Positions 44,773-52,865 of a stretch of 64,000 nt of DNA are shown here, piece by piece. Each line of letters begins with the position of its first letter. Positions within the stretch are counted from its first letter, which is position 1. A program made the translations under genes and the position numbers. The stretch comes from Verrucomicrobiaceae bacterium. Lineage in GTDB: Bacteria; Verrucomicrobiota; Verrucomicrobiia; Verrucomicrobiales; Verrucomicrobiaceae. The notes under the pieces are model-generated. The model was not told the DNA's origin. It saw only the letters and a list, made by a program, of their open reading frames with translations, and searched no databases. The stretch covers positions 62,001-126,000 of the forward strand of contig JAIBCL010000002.1 in assembly GCA_019694165.1 (NCBI GenBank), written 5' to 3'.

Positions 44773-45560
44773 CAGAGGATGCGGCGTTGAATGAGTAGGA
44801 GGATGCGGTCAATGATGAAGCCAGAAACCGCAATGAGGGACATGCCGATGAGGATGAGGTTTGGATTCGAAGACTCACGCCCGATCAAAATCACGGCACC
44901 GAGGCCATCGCGTGACCCGACCATCTCGGCGGCGAGGACGGCCATCCAGGCACCAAAGAAGTTCAGGCGCATCATCAGGAATACCTCAGGCATGATGGCT
45001 GGCAAGACGACGTAACGCCATTTCTTGAATCCCGTGGCACCGAGGATGGCTCCGGTTCTTAGCAGTTCTGGGCTGACTCCTTGCACGGCAGTAATGGCTG
45101 CAAGTGTTAGCGAAAAGGCGGTGCCCATGAAGACGATGAAGATGGCCGTGGCATTGCTCAGGCCAAACAGGATGATGCCAACCGGAATCCAGGCGATGGG
45201 AGCCATCGGCGCGAGAAACTGAAGCAATGGAGTCAGTGCATAGCGCGTGTAGCGTGAACCTGAGATGGCGATGGCGACGACGAGTGCAAAAGCAAAGGCC
45301 AGCGACAAGCCTGCGGCGATACGCACGAAACTGGAGAGAATGGCGGTGTGCATCTCCATTCGCTCCGGGCCGAAGCCGATGGAGAACTCACTTTCTGCCA
45401 GAAAGCCGAGAAACTGGGAAGGCGGTGGGAAGAGAGAAAGATTCAACCAACGAAGGTGAAACGCCGCCTCCCAGAGGGCGATCATCCCCAAAATAACGCC
45501 AAAACCGACTGCCCTCGCGGGCCAGTCGGTTTTTCCGTTTCTGATCTTACCGTTCGCCAT
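44739..45560 (-). CDS. ABC transporter permease, nitrate/sulfonate/taurine type
   Basis: 273 aa with about six transmembrane segments (GVILGMIALWEAAFHL, IAAGLSLAFAFALVVAIAIS, AIFIVFMGTAFSLTLAAITA, LILIGMSLIAVSGFIIDRIL) and the EAA motif GATGFKKWRYVVLPAIMPE that contacts the ATPase. It resembles SsuC/TauC permeases. It starts 12 bases after the substrate-binding-protein gene. A strong palindrome lies within its first codons (45501-45533). Confidence 0.9.
   Translation of the reverse strand: MANGKIRNGKTDWPARAVGFGVILGMIALWEAAFHLRWLNLSLFPPPSQFLGFLAESEFSIGFGPERMEMHTAILSSFVRIAAGLSLAFAFALVVAIAISGSRYTRYALTPLLQFLAPMAPIAWIPVGIILFGLSNATAIFIVFMGTAFSLTLAAITAVQGVSPELLRTGAILGATGFKKWRYVVLPAIMPEVFLMMRLNFFGAWMAVLAAEMVGSRDGLGAVILIGRESSNPNLILIGMSLIAVSGFIIDRILLLIQRRILWWNPTLTSQAQ
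45501..45533 (-). promoter_or_regulatory. Stem-loop in 5' coding region of permease gene
   Basis: aaaaccgactg (45501-45511) and cagtcggtttt (45523-45533) are exact reverse complements, and the loop can pair further (gccc/gggc). Read on the minus strand, the GC stem is followed by four T residues. It lies about 30-60 bases inside the permease gene, right after the binding-protein gene, where transporter operons often have structures that reduce downstream expression. Confidence 0.5.
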
Positions 45561-45572
45561 CTTAGTCGCACT

Positions 45573-46586
45573 CTATTTGCCAATTACTTTTTCAAGGATG
45601 GTGAGATCAACGACATTCTCGGGCTTGGCCTTCATGTAGCCTAGCTTCACCATATCGGCGATGGCAGTATCCATGGCCTTCACGCCTGCACGGAGGTCAA
45701 CTCCTGGCATCTGGCGTGGAAGGGCATCGGTGAGCGTGGCCTTGTCCACCTTGTAGTATTTCTTTTCGTCGAGCAGCGCGATAGCTTCGTCCTTGTGTTC
45801 CTTGATGAAGGCATCGGCTTTCAAGATGGCACGAATATACTTTTCAACCGTTGCAGGGTATTTGGATAGGAAGTCCCCATGAGCGCTAACCACGCAATCA
45901 GGCGAACCTTTGCCCCAAACAGTCTCATCCAATGACGTGCCAATAGGAATGCCGCCGCTCTTCTGAATGAGCGTGGTGGCGTAAGGCTCAACGTGAGTAA
46001 CAATATCAATTTCCTTGTTCTGGAAGGCGGCGAGCATGGAGAAGTGGTCGGGGAAATAGACCATGTTGAAATCGCTGTAGGCCAACCCGTTGGCCTGGAG
46101 CATCCGGTAGAAGGCCATTTCAAGGGTATTGACCCGCTGACTGCCCACTTTGAGTCCCTTCTTATCCTTCAGACCTGCAAGCGAGGTGATGCCAACACTG
46201 GGCTGCACGATGCACACAAGGCCACCCTCGCCGCTGCCCGCAATGATTTTGAGATTGGCCCCGTTTGCGTCGGCCTGATACGTATTGGTGAACGGATTGT
46301 GGATGAACTGAACCGCTCCACCAGCAAGGGCGGTGGTCTGGTCACTGGGGCTTTTGATCCACTCCAGTTTTACGTCCAGACCTTCCTCTTTGAAGTAGCC
46401 CTTGGCATCGGCCAGAAACAACGGTGACATGCAGATGCCGACAAGGTGGCCGACCTTGATTTGGCCCTGATATTCGCCGGATGCACTGGCGGAGGAGGTC
46501 GTGGATGGTGCCTTGTTTTTATAAATTGCAAACCCGATGGCGGCGAGCGCGATGGCAACAATGAGGAAGGTGATTTTTCGGTTCAT
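45573..46586 (-). CDS. ABC transporter substrate-binding protein, nitrate/sulfonate/taurine (SsuA/NrtA) type
   Basis: 337 aa from ATG at 46586; the frame extends to 46724 without features. An N-terminal hydrophobic segment (ITFLIVAIALAAIGFAIY) works as signal or anchor; no lipobox. The mature part has MSPLFLADAKGYFKEEGLDV, LAGGAVQFIHNPFTNTYQAD, LKDKKGLKVGSQRVNTLEMA and EIDIVTHVEPYATTLI, all typical of the SsuA/TauA/NMT1-like fold. It captures a small anion or thiamin-precursor-like ligand for uptake. It is the first gene of a five-gene minus-strand operon. Confidence 0.85.
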   Translation of the reverse strand: MNRKITFLIVAIALAAIGFAIYKNKAPSTTSSASASGEYQGQIKVGHLVGICMSPLFLADAKGYFKEEGLDVKLEWIKSPSDQTTALAGGAVQFIHNPFTNTYQADANGANLKIIAGSGEGGLVCIVQPSVGITSLAGLKDKKGLKVGSQRVNTLEMAFYRMLQANGLAYSDFNMVYFPDHFSMLAAFQNKEIDIVTHVEPYATTLIQKSGGIPIGTSLDETVWGKGSPDCVVSAHGDFLSKYPATVEKYIRAILKADAFIKEHKDEAIALLDEKKYYKVDKATLTDALPRQMPGVDLRAGVKAMDTAIADMVKLGYMKAKPENVVDLTILEKVIGK

Positions 46587-46680
46587 GTTCGTGGGTAGAT
46601 GCTGGATTAAGCTGCGGAGACTGGCAAGACAGTATTTTCGAGCATTCGATGTGCCAGTGGTAGGGGGTGAGCGTGATACT

Positions 46681-46713
46681 TTTCGACCGGGAAGTATGAG
46701 CATCAGGTCGAAA
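46681..46713. promoter_or_regulatory. Inverted repeat upstream of ABC operon
   Basis: tttcgacc (46681-46688) and ggtcgaaa (46706-46713) are exact reverse complements with a 17-base spacer, about 95 bases before the binding-protein start and directly beside the left end of cassette copy 2. It could be an operator of the operon or a boundary sequence. Evidence is limited to the symmetry. Confidence 0.3.
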
Positions 46714-46845
46714 GCCCTTGCCAAGAACCTCCCCGTTCCCGCATACTCCGCGCCATCACCGACTCATCGCCGTGCCGGGTGGCCGGAATGAACTGAGAGG
46801 CGGTGAACCTCTCCACCACGCCAAACCTGACTCGGGGGCGGTGTC

Positions 46846-47097
46846 ATGCATGGCTCCGCTGATGACTACGTTCGCTCGCTCCACCAACGCATCGGCGAAG
46901 AAGTCAAGGAACGGCGGGAGGCGTTGGGGCTGAGTGCCTATACCTTGGCGAAGGCGGCGGGGGTGACGGATCAGACGATCCTCAACCTGGAGCAGGGGCA
47001 GTGCCCGAACGGTTGCTGGACGGGGACGCTGATGCGGATCGCGGTGCGCTTCGACACGACGTTTTCCGAGCTGGTGGCGGCGGCGGAGAGGCGGTGA
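46846..47097 (+). CDS. XRE-family helix-turn-helix regulator (cassette copy 2)
   Basis: 83 aa, the same length as the copy-1 protein. KERREALGLSAYTLAKAAGV and TDQTILNLEQG form the helix-turn-helix. Changes relative to copy 1 lie mainly outside the recognition helix (for example EE for RE, CW for AW, FDTTF for FGTTL), so both proteins probably recognise the same DNA. The candidate target is the box array just downstream. It is divergent from the ABC-transporter operon. Confidence 0.88.
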   Translation: MHGSADDYVRSLHQRIGEEVKERREALGLSAYTLAKAAGVTDQTILNLEQGQCPNGCWTGTLMRIAVRFDTTFSELVAAAERR

Positions 47098-47103
47098 GGA
47101 TGG

Positions 47104-47546
47104 TAGCCAAATCCTTTTGGCTAACGGGTTTCGCGGAGTTGGCGGATAACTGGCGGCAGCAACCGACCCCGCCAGCCATGAGTGCGTTTTCCCCTGCCAA
47201 TCCCTGCCTGAGCCTGCCAAACGGGCTGTTTGGGGGCTTGGGAGGGCGATTGGGGGCCAAAATGGCTCGATTCGGCGGTTTCTGGGCCGCCCCATTTCGT
47301 CCGGGGTGCTCCCTGCGCGCGGCGGGGTGCCCACTCCGGCGTCCGGGGTGGGCCATGGACGGCGCGGGGTGTTCCCTCCGCCGCGCAGGGACGCCATTCC
47401 GTCCGGCGGGGTGCTGGCTCCCTGGCGCGGGGTGTTCCCTGCCGCTGCCGGGGTGCTCCATGAATCGTCCGGGGTGCCGCCCCATTTCGAGGAGTGAAGA
47501 CCCCGCGAGCGGGAAGGAAGCCCCCGCCGCGTGGAGTGACCACCCC
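47104..47546. repeat. Conserved spacer with hairpin and 21-bp-periodic GGGGTG box array (copy 2)
   Basis: Hairpin tagccaaa (47104-47111) / tttggcta (47116-47123). GGGGTG boxes start at 47303, 47324, 47345, 47366, 47408, 47429, 47450 and 47471, with a degenerate one at 47387, each 21 bases from the next. Inverted boxes follow at 47499 (GACCCC), 47520 (GCCCCC) and 47541 (CACCCC), again at 21. The match to copy 1 is exact in number, spacing and position of the degenerate fifth box. Long open frames exist on both strands but carry no recognisable domain. Confidence 0.75.
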
Positions 47547-47608
47547 GAGGCGTGCGGGTTTTCTCCCTCCGGCCCCATGCTCCAAGCTCCTTGCCCCATG
47601 CCACCGCC

Positions 47609-48400
47609 ATGAACTGGGACCAATCCACCTGGGACAGCGGCTCGTGGGACCAGCCGTCCGACTATTTCAATCCACTCAAACCACTGAACAACCGAACCAA
47701 AATGAAACGCACCAACTACTACCCCAGCCGCATCGGCGACCAAGTCAACTGGCTCGACAACTATGCGGTGAAACTCCCCATCCACGGCCCCACACTCGGC
47801 GTGGTGGCGGGCGATGTGACCGCGAGCGTCAATGACGCGAAATACGGCAACTACGTCCTCGGCACCTGGCTCAGCGCGGTGCGCAACTTTTCACCCTCCA
47901 CCACCGATGCCGTGGATGACGTGCTCACCGGCGATGGCGTGGCGAACGTGGTGCTGCCCACCTTTGTCACGCCCGCGCTGCCTGCCGGAGTGTCCGCCGT
48001 GCCGCCCGGCGTGCTGAATCGCATCTTTGCCCTCATCGCCAAGATGAAGCTCAGCGCCAACTACACCGAGGCCATCGGCACCGACCTCGGCATCATCGGC
48101 TCCGAGGCGACCGAGAAAGCGCTGCCGAAGTTCAGCGCCGACCTCTTGCAAGGCGCAGGCTGCCAGTGCGTGAAGCTGACCTTTGCCAAATACGGTCACA
48201 TGGGCGTGTATATCGAAAGCAAGCGTGGCACGGGCATCTGGGAGATGCTGGGCATCGATACCGAAAGCCCCTACATGGACGAGCGTCCGCTGCTGGCCGC
48301 TGGCGTGCCCGAAGTCCGCGAATACCGCATGCGCTTCTGGGACAAAGGCACCCCGAATGGCGACTGGACCGATGTGGTGAAGGTCACGGTGAGTCCCTGA
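47609..48400 (+). CDS. Hypothetical 263-aa protein with FN3-like C-terminus (cassette copy 2)
   Basis: 263 aa from ATG 47609 (MNWDQSTWDSGSWDQ); the frame is open from 47552 but that is spacer sequence. Very similar to the copy-1 protein over its whole length, with identical blocks VNWLDNYAVKLPIHGPTLGV and RFWDKGTPNGDWTDVV. No signal peptide, membrane segment or catalytic motif. Many base differences to copy 1 are silent, which argues that both are functional proteins. Role unknown. Confidence 0.75.
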   Translation: MNWDQSTWDSGSWDQPSDYFNPLKPLNNRTKMKRTNYYPSRIGDQVNWLDNYAVKLPIHGPTLGVVAGDVTASVNDAKYGNYVLGTWLSAVRNFSPSTTDAVDDVLTGDGVANVVLPTFVTPALPAGVSAVPPGVLNRIFALIAKMKLSANYTEAIGTDLGIIGSEATEKALPKFSADLLQGAGCQCVKLTFAKYGHMGVYIESKRGTGIWEMLGIDTESPYMDERPLLAAGVPEVREYRMRFWDKGTPNGDWTDVVKVTVSP

Positions 48401-48403
48401 CGG

Positions 48404-48490
48404 AAAGGATGAAGGCGGAAGGATGAAGTATGAAACCTGAGTCCTTCTGCCCGCATCTCTTCATCCTTCATCATTCAAACTTCATCCTTT
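48404..48490 (+). terminator. Long stem-loop with purine-rich 5' arm between cassette genes (copy 2)
   Basis: The 5' arm (48404-48428) consists of ggatgaag-type units and the 3' arm (48459-48490) of cttcatcc units. Outer 11 bases and inner 10 bases pair perfectly with an unequal internal bulge. It occupies the same place as the copy-1 stem-loop but its unit sequence differs (ggatga versus ggaatg). There is no U-tract, so a terminator role is uncertain. Confidence 0.45.
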
Positions 48491-48497
48491 TACGGCC

Positions 48498-48767
48498 ATG
48501 CCCTTCGATCCGACCAAACCAACGAACAACTCGCCTGCCTCCAGTGCCGAGATGCGCTCGCAACTCACCTCCCTCAACGCAGACATCCAGCAGCGGGCGA
48601 CCTTCAACGATCTCAACAACGCCATCGCGAATGCCTTGGCACAAACGAGCAACAACAGCAATGGCGTGAGCACCCTCGGCCAAGGAGCCGATGGCAGCTA
48701 TAACCAGAGTCAGATGCAGGACCTCATCAACAAGGTGGACGAGCTGATCAATGTGCTGCGGAGGTAG
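48498..48767 (+). CDS. Hypothetical 89-aa protein (cassette copy 2)
   Basis: 89 aa, the same length as the copy-1 protein. It starts MPFDPTKPTNNSPASSAEMR and ends MQDLINKVDELINVLRR. Substitutions are mostly conservative in the terminal helix (VL for LI, L for V), consistent with a coiled coil being kept. No known domain. It is the last gene of the cassette; its stop is 21 bases before the headless frame. Confidence 0.7.
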   Translation: MPFDPTKPTNNSPASSAEMRSQLTSLNADIQQRATFNDLNNAIANALAQTSNNSNGVSTLGQGADGSYNQSQMQDLINKVDELINVLRR

Positions 48768-48788
48768 GGATTGGGTGCTTTGTTTTGA

Positions 48789-50795
48789 AGCTTCAGCGAC
48801 AACTACTTCGAGCTGTATGTGAATGGCGTGCTCGTCGGCGTCGATCCGGTGCCTTACACGTCGTTCAATTCGTGCGTGGTGAAGTTCAAGGCGAAGCGCC
48901 CGATCACTTACGCGGTGCGGCTCGTTGATTGGGAGGAGAATCTCGGCCTCGGCACCGAATTGAATGGCGGTGATCCGTATCACATCGGCGACGGCGGCTT
49001 CATCGCGAGCTTCAGCGACGGCACGGTGACGAACAACCAATGGAAGGCGCAGACATTCTACATCGCTCCCCTGGACAATCCGAATCAAGTGGTCGAGCTG
49101 GCCGATGGAACACGCAGTTCTGCCAGCGCGACTCATTCACTCACCGAGACGGCCTACGCGATGCATTACCCGCTGCCCGCAGGCTGGCAGTCGTCCGCCT
49201 ACTCCACCACTGGCTGGCCGAATGCGACGACCTACACCGAGGCGACGGTGGGCGTGAATTTCCCGGCCTACATGAACTTCCAGCCGCAGTTCACCGGCAG
49301 CGGTGCGCAGTTCATCTGGTCGTCGAGCCTCACCCTGGATAATGAAGTCATCGTCCGCTACACCGGCCCGGCCGCGACCACGACGCAGATCGCCGTCGAG
49401 CAGCCGACGGGCTCCGCATTGACCGATGGCAGCAGCACCGTGGCCTACGGCAGCGTGAATGTGGGCAGCACGCTGTCGAAGACGTTCACGATCCGCAACA
49501 CGAGCAGCACCTCGGCGCTCAGCATCACCGGCGTGACGATTGATGGCACGAACTCGTCGAATTTCACCGTCACCACTCCACCCGCATCGAGCATCGCGGC
49601 CAGCGGCAGCACGACGATGGTCGTGCAGTTCAATGCGAGCACCGCCGGAGCGAAAACCGCGGCTTTGCATATCGCCAGCAGTGACAGCAGCGTGGGCGCG
49701 GCCTTTGATGTGAGCCTCACCGGCACCGGCTACATCGCACCGCCGACGATCACCAGCATCCGCACCTCGCCGAACACGCCGACGTATGTCGATAGTCCGT
49801 GGGTCACCGCGCAGATCAGCGCCGCGAGTGGCGCGACAATCACCAGCGCGCAGCTCAGCTATGGCAACGGCACGCAGAGCACGAGCACGGTCTTTGCCGA
49901 GACGATGAGCAGCACGGCCACCGGCGGCACCGCAGGCTGGGACGGCACCGGCGCGGTGTATCCGTGGACGCTCACCAGCACCGGCGGCGCGGGCAACATC
50001 AAGCAAAGCACCGCTGCGAATCATGGCACAGGTGGCACCTGCGGCCTCGAAATGGGCAAAGGCACCGCCGATCCGCTCGCGACGATGGCGCAGACGACGA
50101 ACGCGATCAACGCGAGCGGCACCGCAGGCACCGTCACCTTCTGGGTGGCCACCTCCAACCTCACCGCGGGGCTCGGCTGGAACTTTCAAACCTCCACCGA
50201 CAACACGACGTGGACCACCCGCGTGAGCGAGGCCACTGGCAGCAATCACGTCCACCAGCTTTACACCTACACGCTCACCGCCGGCGAACGCGTGAGCACG
50301 CTGCGCATCCGTTTCCAATTCATCGGCAACGGCACCGGCGGCCCCACGGGGCCGAAGGCCTACTTTGACGACATCAGCATCTCCATCACCACCGGCAGCC
50401 CGCCCACCGTCGTCACGATGCTCGATGACGGCGCTCACGGCGACGGTCTCTCCAGCGATGGCACCTACGGCGCTGCGATCCCCGCTTTCGCCGCCGGCAC
50501 GACGATCACCTACACCCTCAGCGCCACCGACAGCAACGCGAGCACCACCACCTCCCCCAGCGCCAGCTACACGGTGAGCGCCGTCACTCCGCCCGCGAAT
50601 TGGAGCGCCACGGCCACAGCGATCACTGGGGGCAACGTCACCCTGACATGGCCCATACAAAGCGGGATCAACTACAGCGTGCAGTGGTCCTCGGATCTCA
50701 TTCACTGGACCGACATCTTCCTCGGCGCGACCGGCACCTGGACCGATGTCACCGCCGCGAGTGCGACGCGGAGGTTCTATCGCGTGAGCCGGTGA
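48789..50795 (+). CDS. C-terminal half of a large surface protein (choice-of-anchor D type), no proper start
   Basis: The frame is open from just after a TGA at 48786-48788; the first possible start is GTG 48819, with no signal peptide. It begins in the middle of a domain: SDNYFELYVNGVLVGVDPVP, YAVRLVDWEENLGLGTELNG. About residues 190-320 form a choice-of-anchor D module (VNVGSTLSKTFTIRNTSST), followed by Ser/Thr-rich beta-domains and a final VEW-type tail (NYSVQWSSDLIHWTDI). I believe such segments follow YHYH/DUF1566 regions in complete proteins, so this is probably the severed end of the 40203 gene. It may not be expressed. Confidence 0.7.
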   Translation, partial: SFSDNYFELYVNGVLVGVDPVPYTSFNSCVVKFKAKRPITYAVRLVDWEENLGLGTELNGGDPYHIGDGGFIASFSDGTVTNNQWKAQTFYIAPLDNPNQVVELADGTRSSASATHSLTETAYAMHYPLPAGWQSSAYSTTGWPNATTYTEATVGVNFPAYMNFQPQFTGSGAQFIWSSSLTLDNEVIVRYTGPAATTTQIAVEQPTGSALTDGSSTVAYGSVNVGSTLSKTFTIRNTSSTSALSITGVTIDGTNSSNFTVTTPPASSIAASGSTTMVVQFNASTAGAKTAALHIASSDSSVGAAFDVSLTGTGYIAPPTITSIRTSPNTPTYVDSPWVTAQISAASGATITSAQLSYGNGTQSTSTVFAETMSSTATGGTAGWDGTGAVYPWTLTSTGGAGNIKQSTAANHGTGGTCGLEMGKGTADPLATMAQTTNAINASGTAGTVTFWVATSNLTAGLGWNFQTSTDNTTWTTRVSEATGSNHVHQLYTYTLTAGERVSTLRIRFQFIGNGTGGPTGPKAYFDDISISITTGSPPTVVTMLDDGAHGDGLSSDGTYGAAIPAFAAGTTITYTLSATDSNASTTTSPSASYTVSAVTPPANWSATATAITGGNVTLTWPIQSGINYSVQWSSDLIHWTDIFLGATGTWTDVTAASATRRFYRVSR

Positions 50796-50888
50796 ATCGA
50801 AAATCGAGCGCTTTTGAAGCTCCGCTGACAAATCATCCGGCTTTCGCTGATCAAACACTGACAGAGGCATCTCACCATCCTCTTCCGC

Positions 50889-51512
50889 ATGAAACTCGCT
50901 TCTCCCACACCCTCCACGCCATCACCGGGCACTGATCCGGTGATCGAAGCGATGGTGGGCTGGCGTGATCGGCGGGATCAGGACGCGGCGCTTCGGCTCG
51001 TGCGGGAGTTGTCGCCGCTGATGCATCGCGTGGCGCAACGCTCGCTGCCCTGCGCGTCGATGGCGGAGGATGCCGTGCAGACGGCGTGGATGAAATTGTT
51101 CCGCGCACTGGATTCGTTCGATCCGCGCACACCACTCGCCGCATGGGCCGTGATGATCGTGAAACGCGTTTGCGCCAATGTGCTTCGCGGTCTTGCGCGG
51201 CAACATTCGGTGGCATTCGATGATGTGCCGGAGCCCGAGATCGAGATCGCCGCTGCGACGATGCCATTCGATGATCAGCAGGACAGCCGCGATGTTTTGC
51301 ATCACGTGCTGGAGGCCGTGTCGCATCTCTCGCTGACCGACCGGGTGATCGTGCACTCATTTCTTCTCAATGATGTTCCCGCCGCCGAAGTGGCCAGGCG
51401 CACGGGACTGAACGCGGGAGCCGTGCGCACCCGGGCCTGTCGCATTCGCTCCCATCTGCGGAGCATGGATCCGCGCTCCCGCGCTTCGCATCGCCATGAG
51501 CCGGCTGCCTGA
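50889..51512 (+). CDS. ECF-type RNA polymerase sigma factor
   Basis: 207 aa. Region 2 is seen at ALRLVRELSPLMHRVAQRSL and EDAVQTAWMKLFRALDSFDP followed by LAAWAVMIVKR; region 4 at LSLTDRVIVHSFLLNDVPAA and TGLNAGAVRTRACRIRSHLR. This is a minimal two-domain sigma factor that directs RNA polymerase to a specific promoter set. No anti-sigma gene is adjacent. It overlaps the next sigma-factor gene by 17 bases. Confidence 0.85.
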   Translation: MKLASPTPSTPSPGTDPVIEAMVGWRDRRDQDAALRLVRELSPLMHRVAQRSLPCASMAEDAVQTAWMKLFRALDSFDPRTPLAAWAVMIVKRVCANVLRGLARQHSVAFDDVPEPEIEIAAATMPFDDQQDSRDVLHHVLEAVSHLSLTDRVIVHSFLLNDVPAAEVARRTGLNAGAVRTRACRIRSHLRSMDPRSRASHRHEPAA

Positions 51513-52779
51513 CAGCTTCGCCGTATATCAGGGGCGCATCAGCGCCTTGTCCCGACCATCGCGCGAAGAAGAGAGCGAATGGATCGCGCAGATGCGCAAC
51601 GCCGAGCGCACGATGATCCGGCTGCTCATCGGCATCGGTCATGTGGCGCGCCATCTCACCGCCATCGCGCGGCGCATCACCCTTGGCGAGGAGCGCGCGG
51701 ACCGCTGGCTTCGCACGCGGAAAACGGTCGCAGATGCTGCTTCCAGAAGCCTTTTGGCGAAGCGACTCGATGAAGTGCAGCGGCTGTTCGAGGCCTGCGA
51801 GCAACTCCATGCAAGTGCTCACTCATGCGATGCCGAGACCACTGCAGCGCTGGAGGCATTGATCTCAGTGCTCACAGCCTTGAACTTCAAACACCGCGTC
51901 ATCGAATCCGTGATGGAAGACATGCTGCGGCTCGAAAGCAGCACGCGCGAAGGAATGAGCGATGCGGACGTCCGACATCTCGAACAAAGTGCGTGGATGC
52001 CACTGGCAAAATTTCGCCACCAAGTGAGCGAGGCGCATCGTCATCATCGTGAGGCGCAGGAGGTGAAATGGCGGCTGGTGGGCACGCACCTCTGGATCGT
52101 GCCCATCATCGCACGTGGATGCTCGTGCTCGTTCTTGAGCTTCATGGACCTCGTGCAGGAAGGAAACCTCGGGCTCATTCGCGCGGCGGAAAACTGCGGT
52201 GAGGGATTCGACTGTCGCTTCAGCAGCTACGCGGCCTGGTGGATCCGACAGTCGATCACGCGTGCCATTGAATCACAGGAACGGCTCATCCGGCTGCCAT
52301 CGCATGTCTCGCAGGCATGGATGCGCCTCGCTCGCTCTCGTCATGTCCTCGAACAAGCCGCCGGTCGCGAGGTCGAGGAAGATGAAGTCGCGTGGCATGC
52401 AGGGATGCCACTCTCACGCGCACGTCACATCTTCGGCAGCCTCCGAACGACGATCTCCATTCACGAGGCCGTGTCGCCGGATGGCGACGCCGATGAGCTG
52501 GAAGCCTTCATCGCTGATGATCGCTGCGCCACAGCCGACAGCCTCGCCGCACGCGGCGACAGCGCGGGCATCGTGAACGAAGTGCTCTCCGCGCTGAACG
52601 CACAGGAACGCGAAGTGCTCATGCTCCGCTTCGGTCTGCATGACGGCACTCTGCGAACGATGGAAGAGATCGGCCTCGTCGCCGGCCTCACCAAGCAGCG
52701 CATCCAGCAAATTGAATCCCGCGCCTTTGCCAAGCTGCGCCATCCCGCGCGATTACGACGTCTGGCGCGGTGGATGTGA
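51496..52779 (+). CDS. Sigma-70 family factor with region 2, 3 and 4 (group 2/3-like)
   Basis: 427 aa from ATG 51496, inside the preceding gene. Region 2 is almost canonical: FMDLVQEGNLGLIRAAENCG and FSSYAAWWIRQSITRAIESQ, then RLIRLPSHV leads into region 3. Region 4 reads LNAQEREVLMLRFGLHDGTL and TKQRIQQIESRAFAKLRHP. The first 190 residues are a helical region without a clear match. It resembles RpoD/RpoS-type factors and should bind -10 and -35 elements. Being translated together with an ECF factor is unusual. It lies directly upstream of the 52866-60273 operon. Confidence 0.87.
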   Translation: MSRLPDSFAVYQGRISALSRPSREEESEWIAQMRNAERTMIRLLIGIGHVARHLTAIARRITLGEERADRWLRTRKTVADAASRSLLAKRLDEVQRLFEACEQLHASAHSCDAETTAALEALISVLTALNFKHRVIESVMEDMLRLESSTREGMSDADVRHLEQSAWMPLAKFRHQVSEAHRHHREAQEVKWRLVGTHLWIVPIIARGCSCSFLSFMDLVQEGNLGLIRAAENCGEGFDCRFSSYAAWWIRQSITRAIESQERLIRLPSHVSQAWMRLARSRHVLEQAAGREVEEDEVAWHAGMPLSRARHIFGSLRTTISIHEAVSPDGDADELEAFIADDRCATADSLAARGDSAGIVNEVLSALNAQEREVLMLRFGLHDGTLRTMEEIGLVAGLTKQRIQQIESRAFAKLRHPARLRRLARWM

Positions 52780-52865
52780 GCTTGCGCGCGTCTTGACGAG
52801 ATACTGACAATTTTCCCGCAATTCTACTGCACCGTGCTGACACAGCCTCAGTTTCATCGGGCATC

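Larger units (their letters stand above)
46717..48769 (+). repeat. Duplicated cassette, copy 2
   Basis: Second copy of the module at 17032-19305, with the same order: leader, XRE-type gene, spacer with 21-bp boxes, 263-aa gene, stem-loop, 89-aa gene. It lacks the two palindromic insertions of copy 1. Its right end, directly after the 89-aa stop codon, lies about 20 bases before the headless frame at 48789, so it forms one border of the proposed insertion into the YHYH gene. Confidence 0.85.

Noticed and set aside
45501..45533. Rho-independent terminator on the plus strand
   Set aside because: No plus-strand gene ends there, and the sequence codes for the permease N-terminus; interpreted instead as an intragenic structure on the minus strand.
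48819..48821. GTG 48819 as genuine start of an intact surface-protein gene
   Set aside because: It falls inside the NYFELYVNG domain segment and gives no signal peptide, so a severed gene is more likely.
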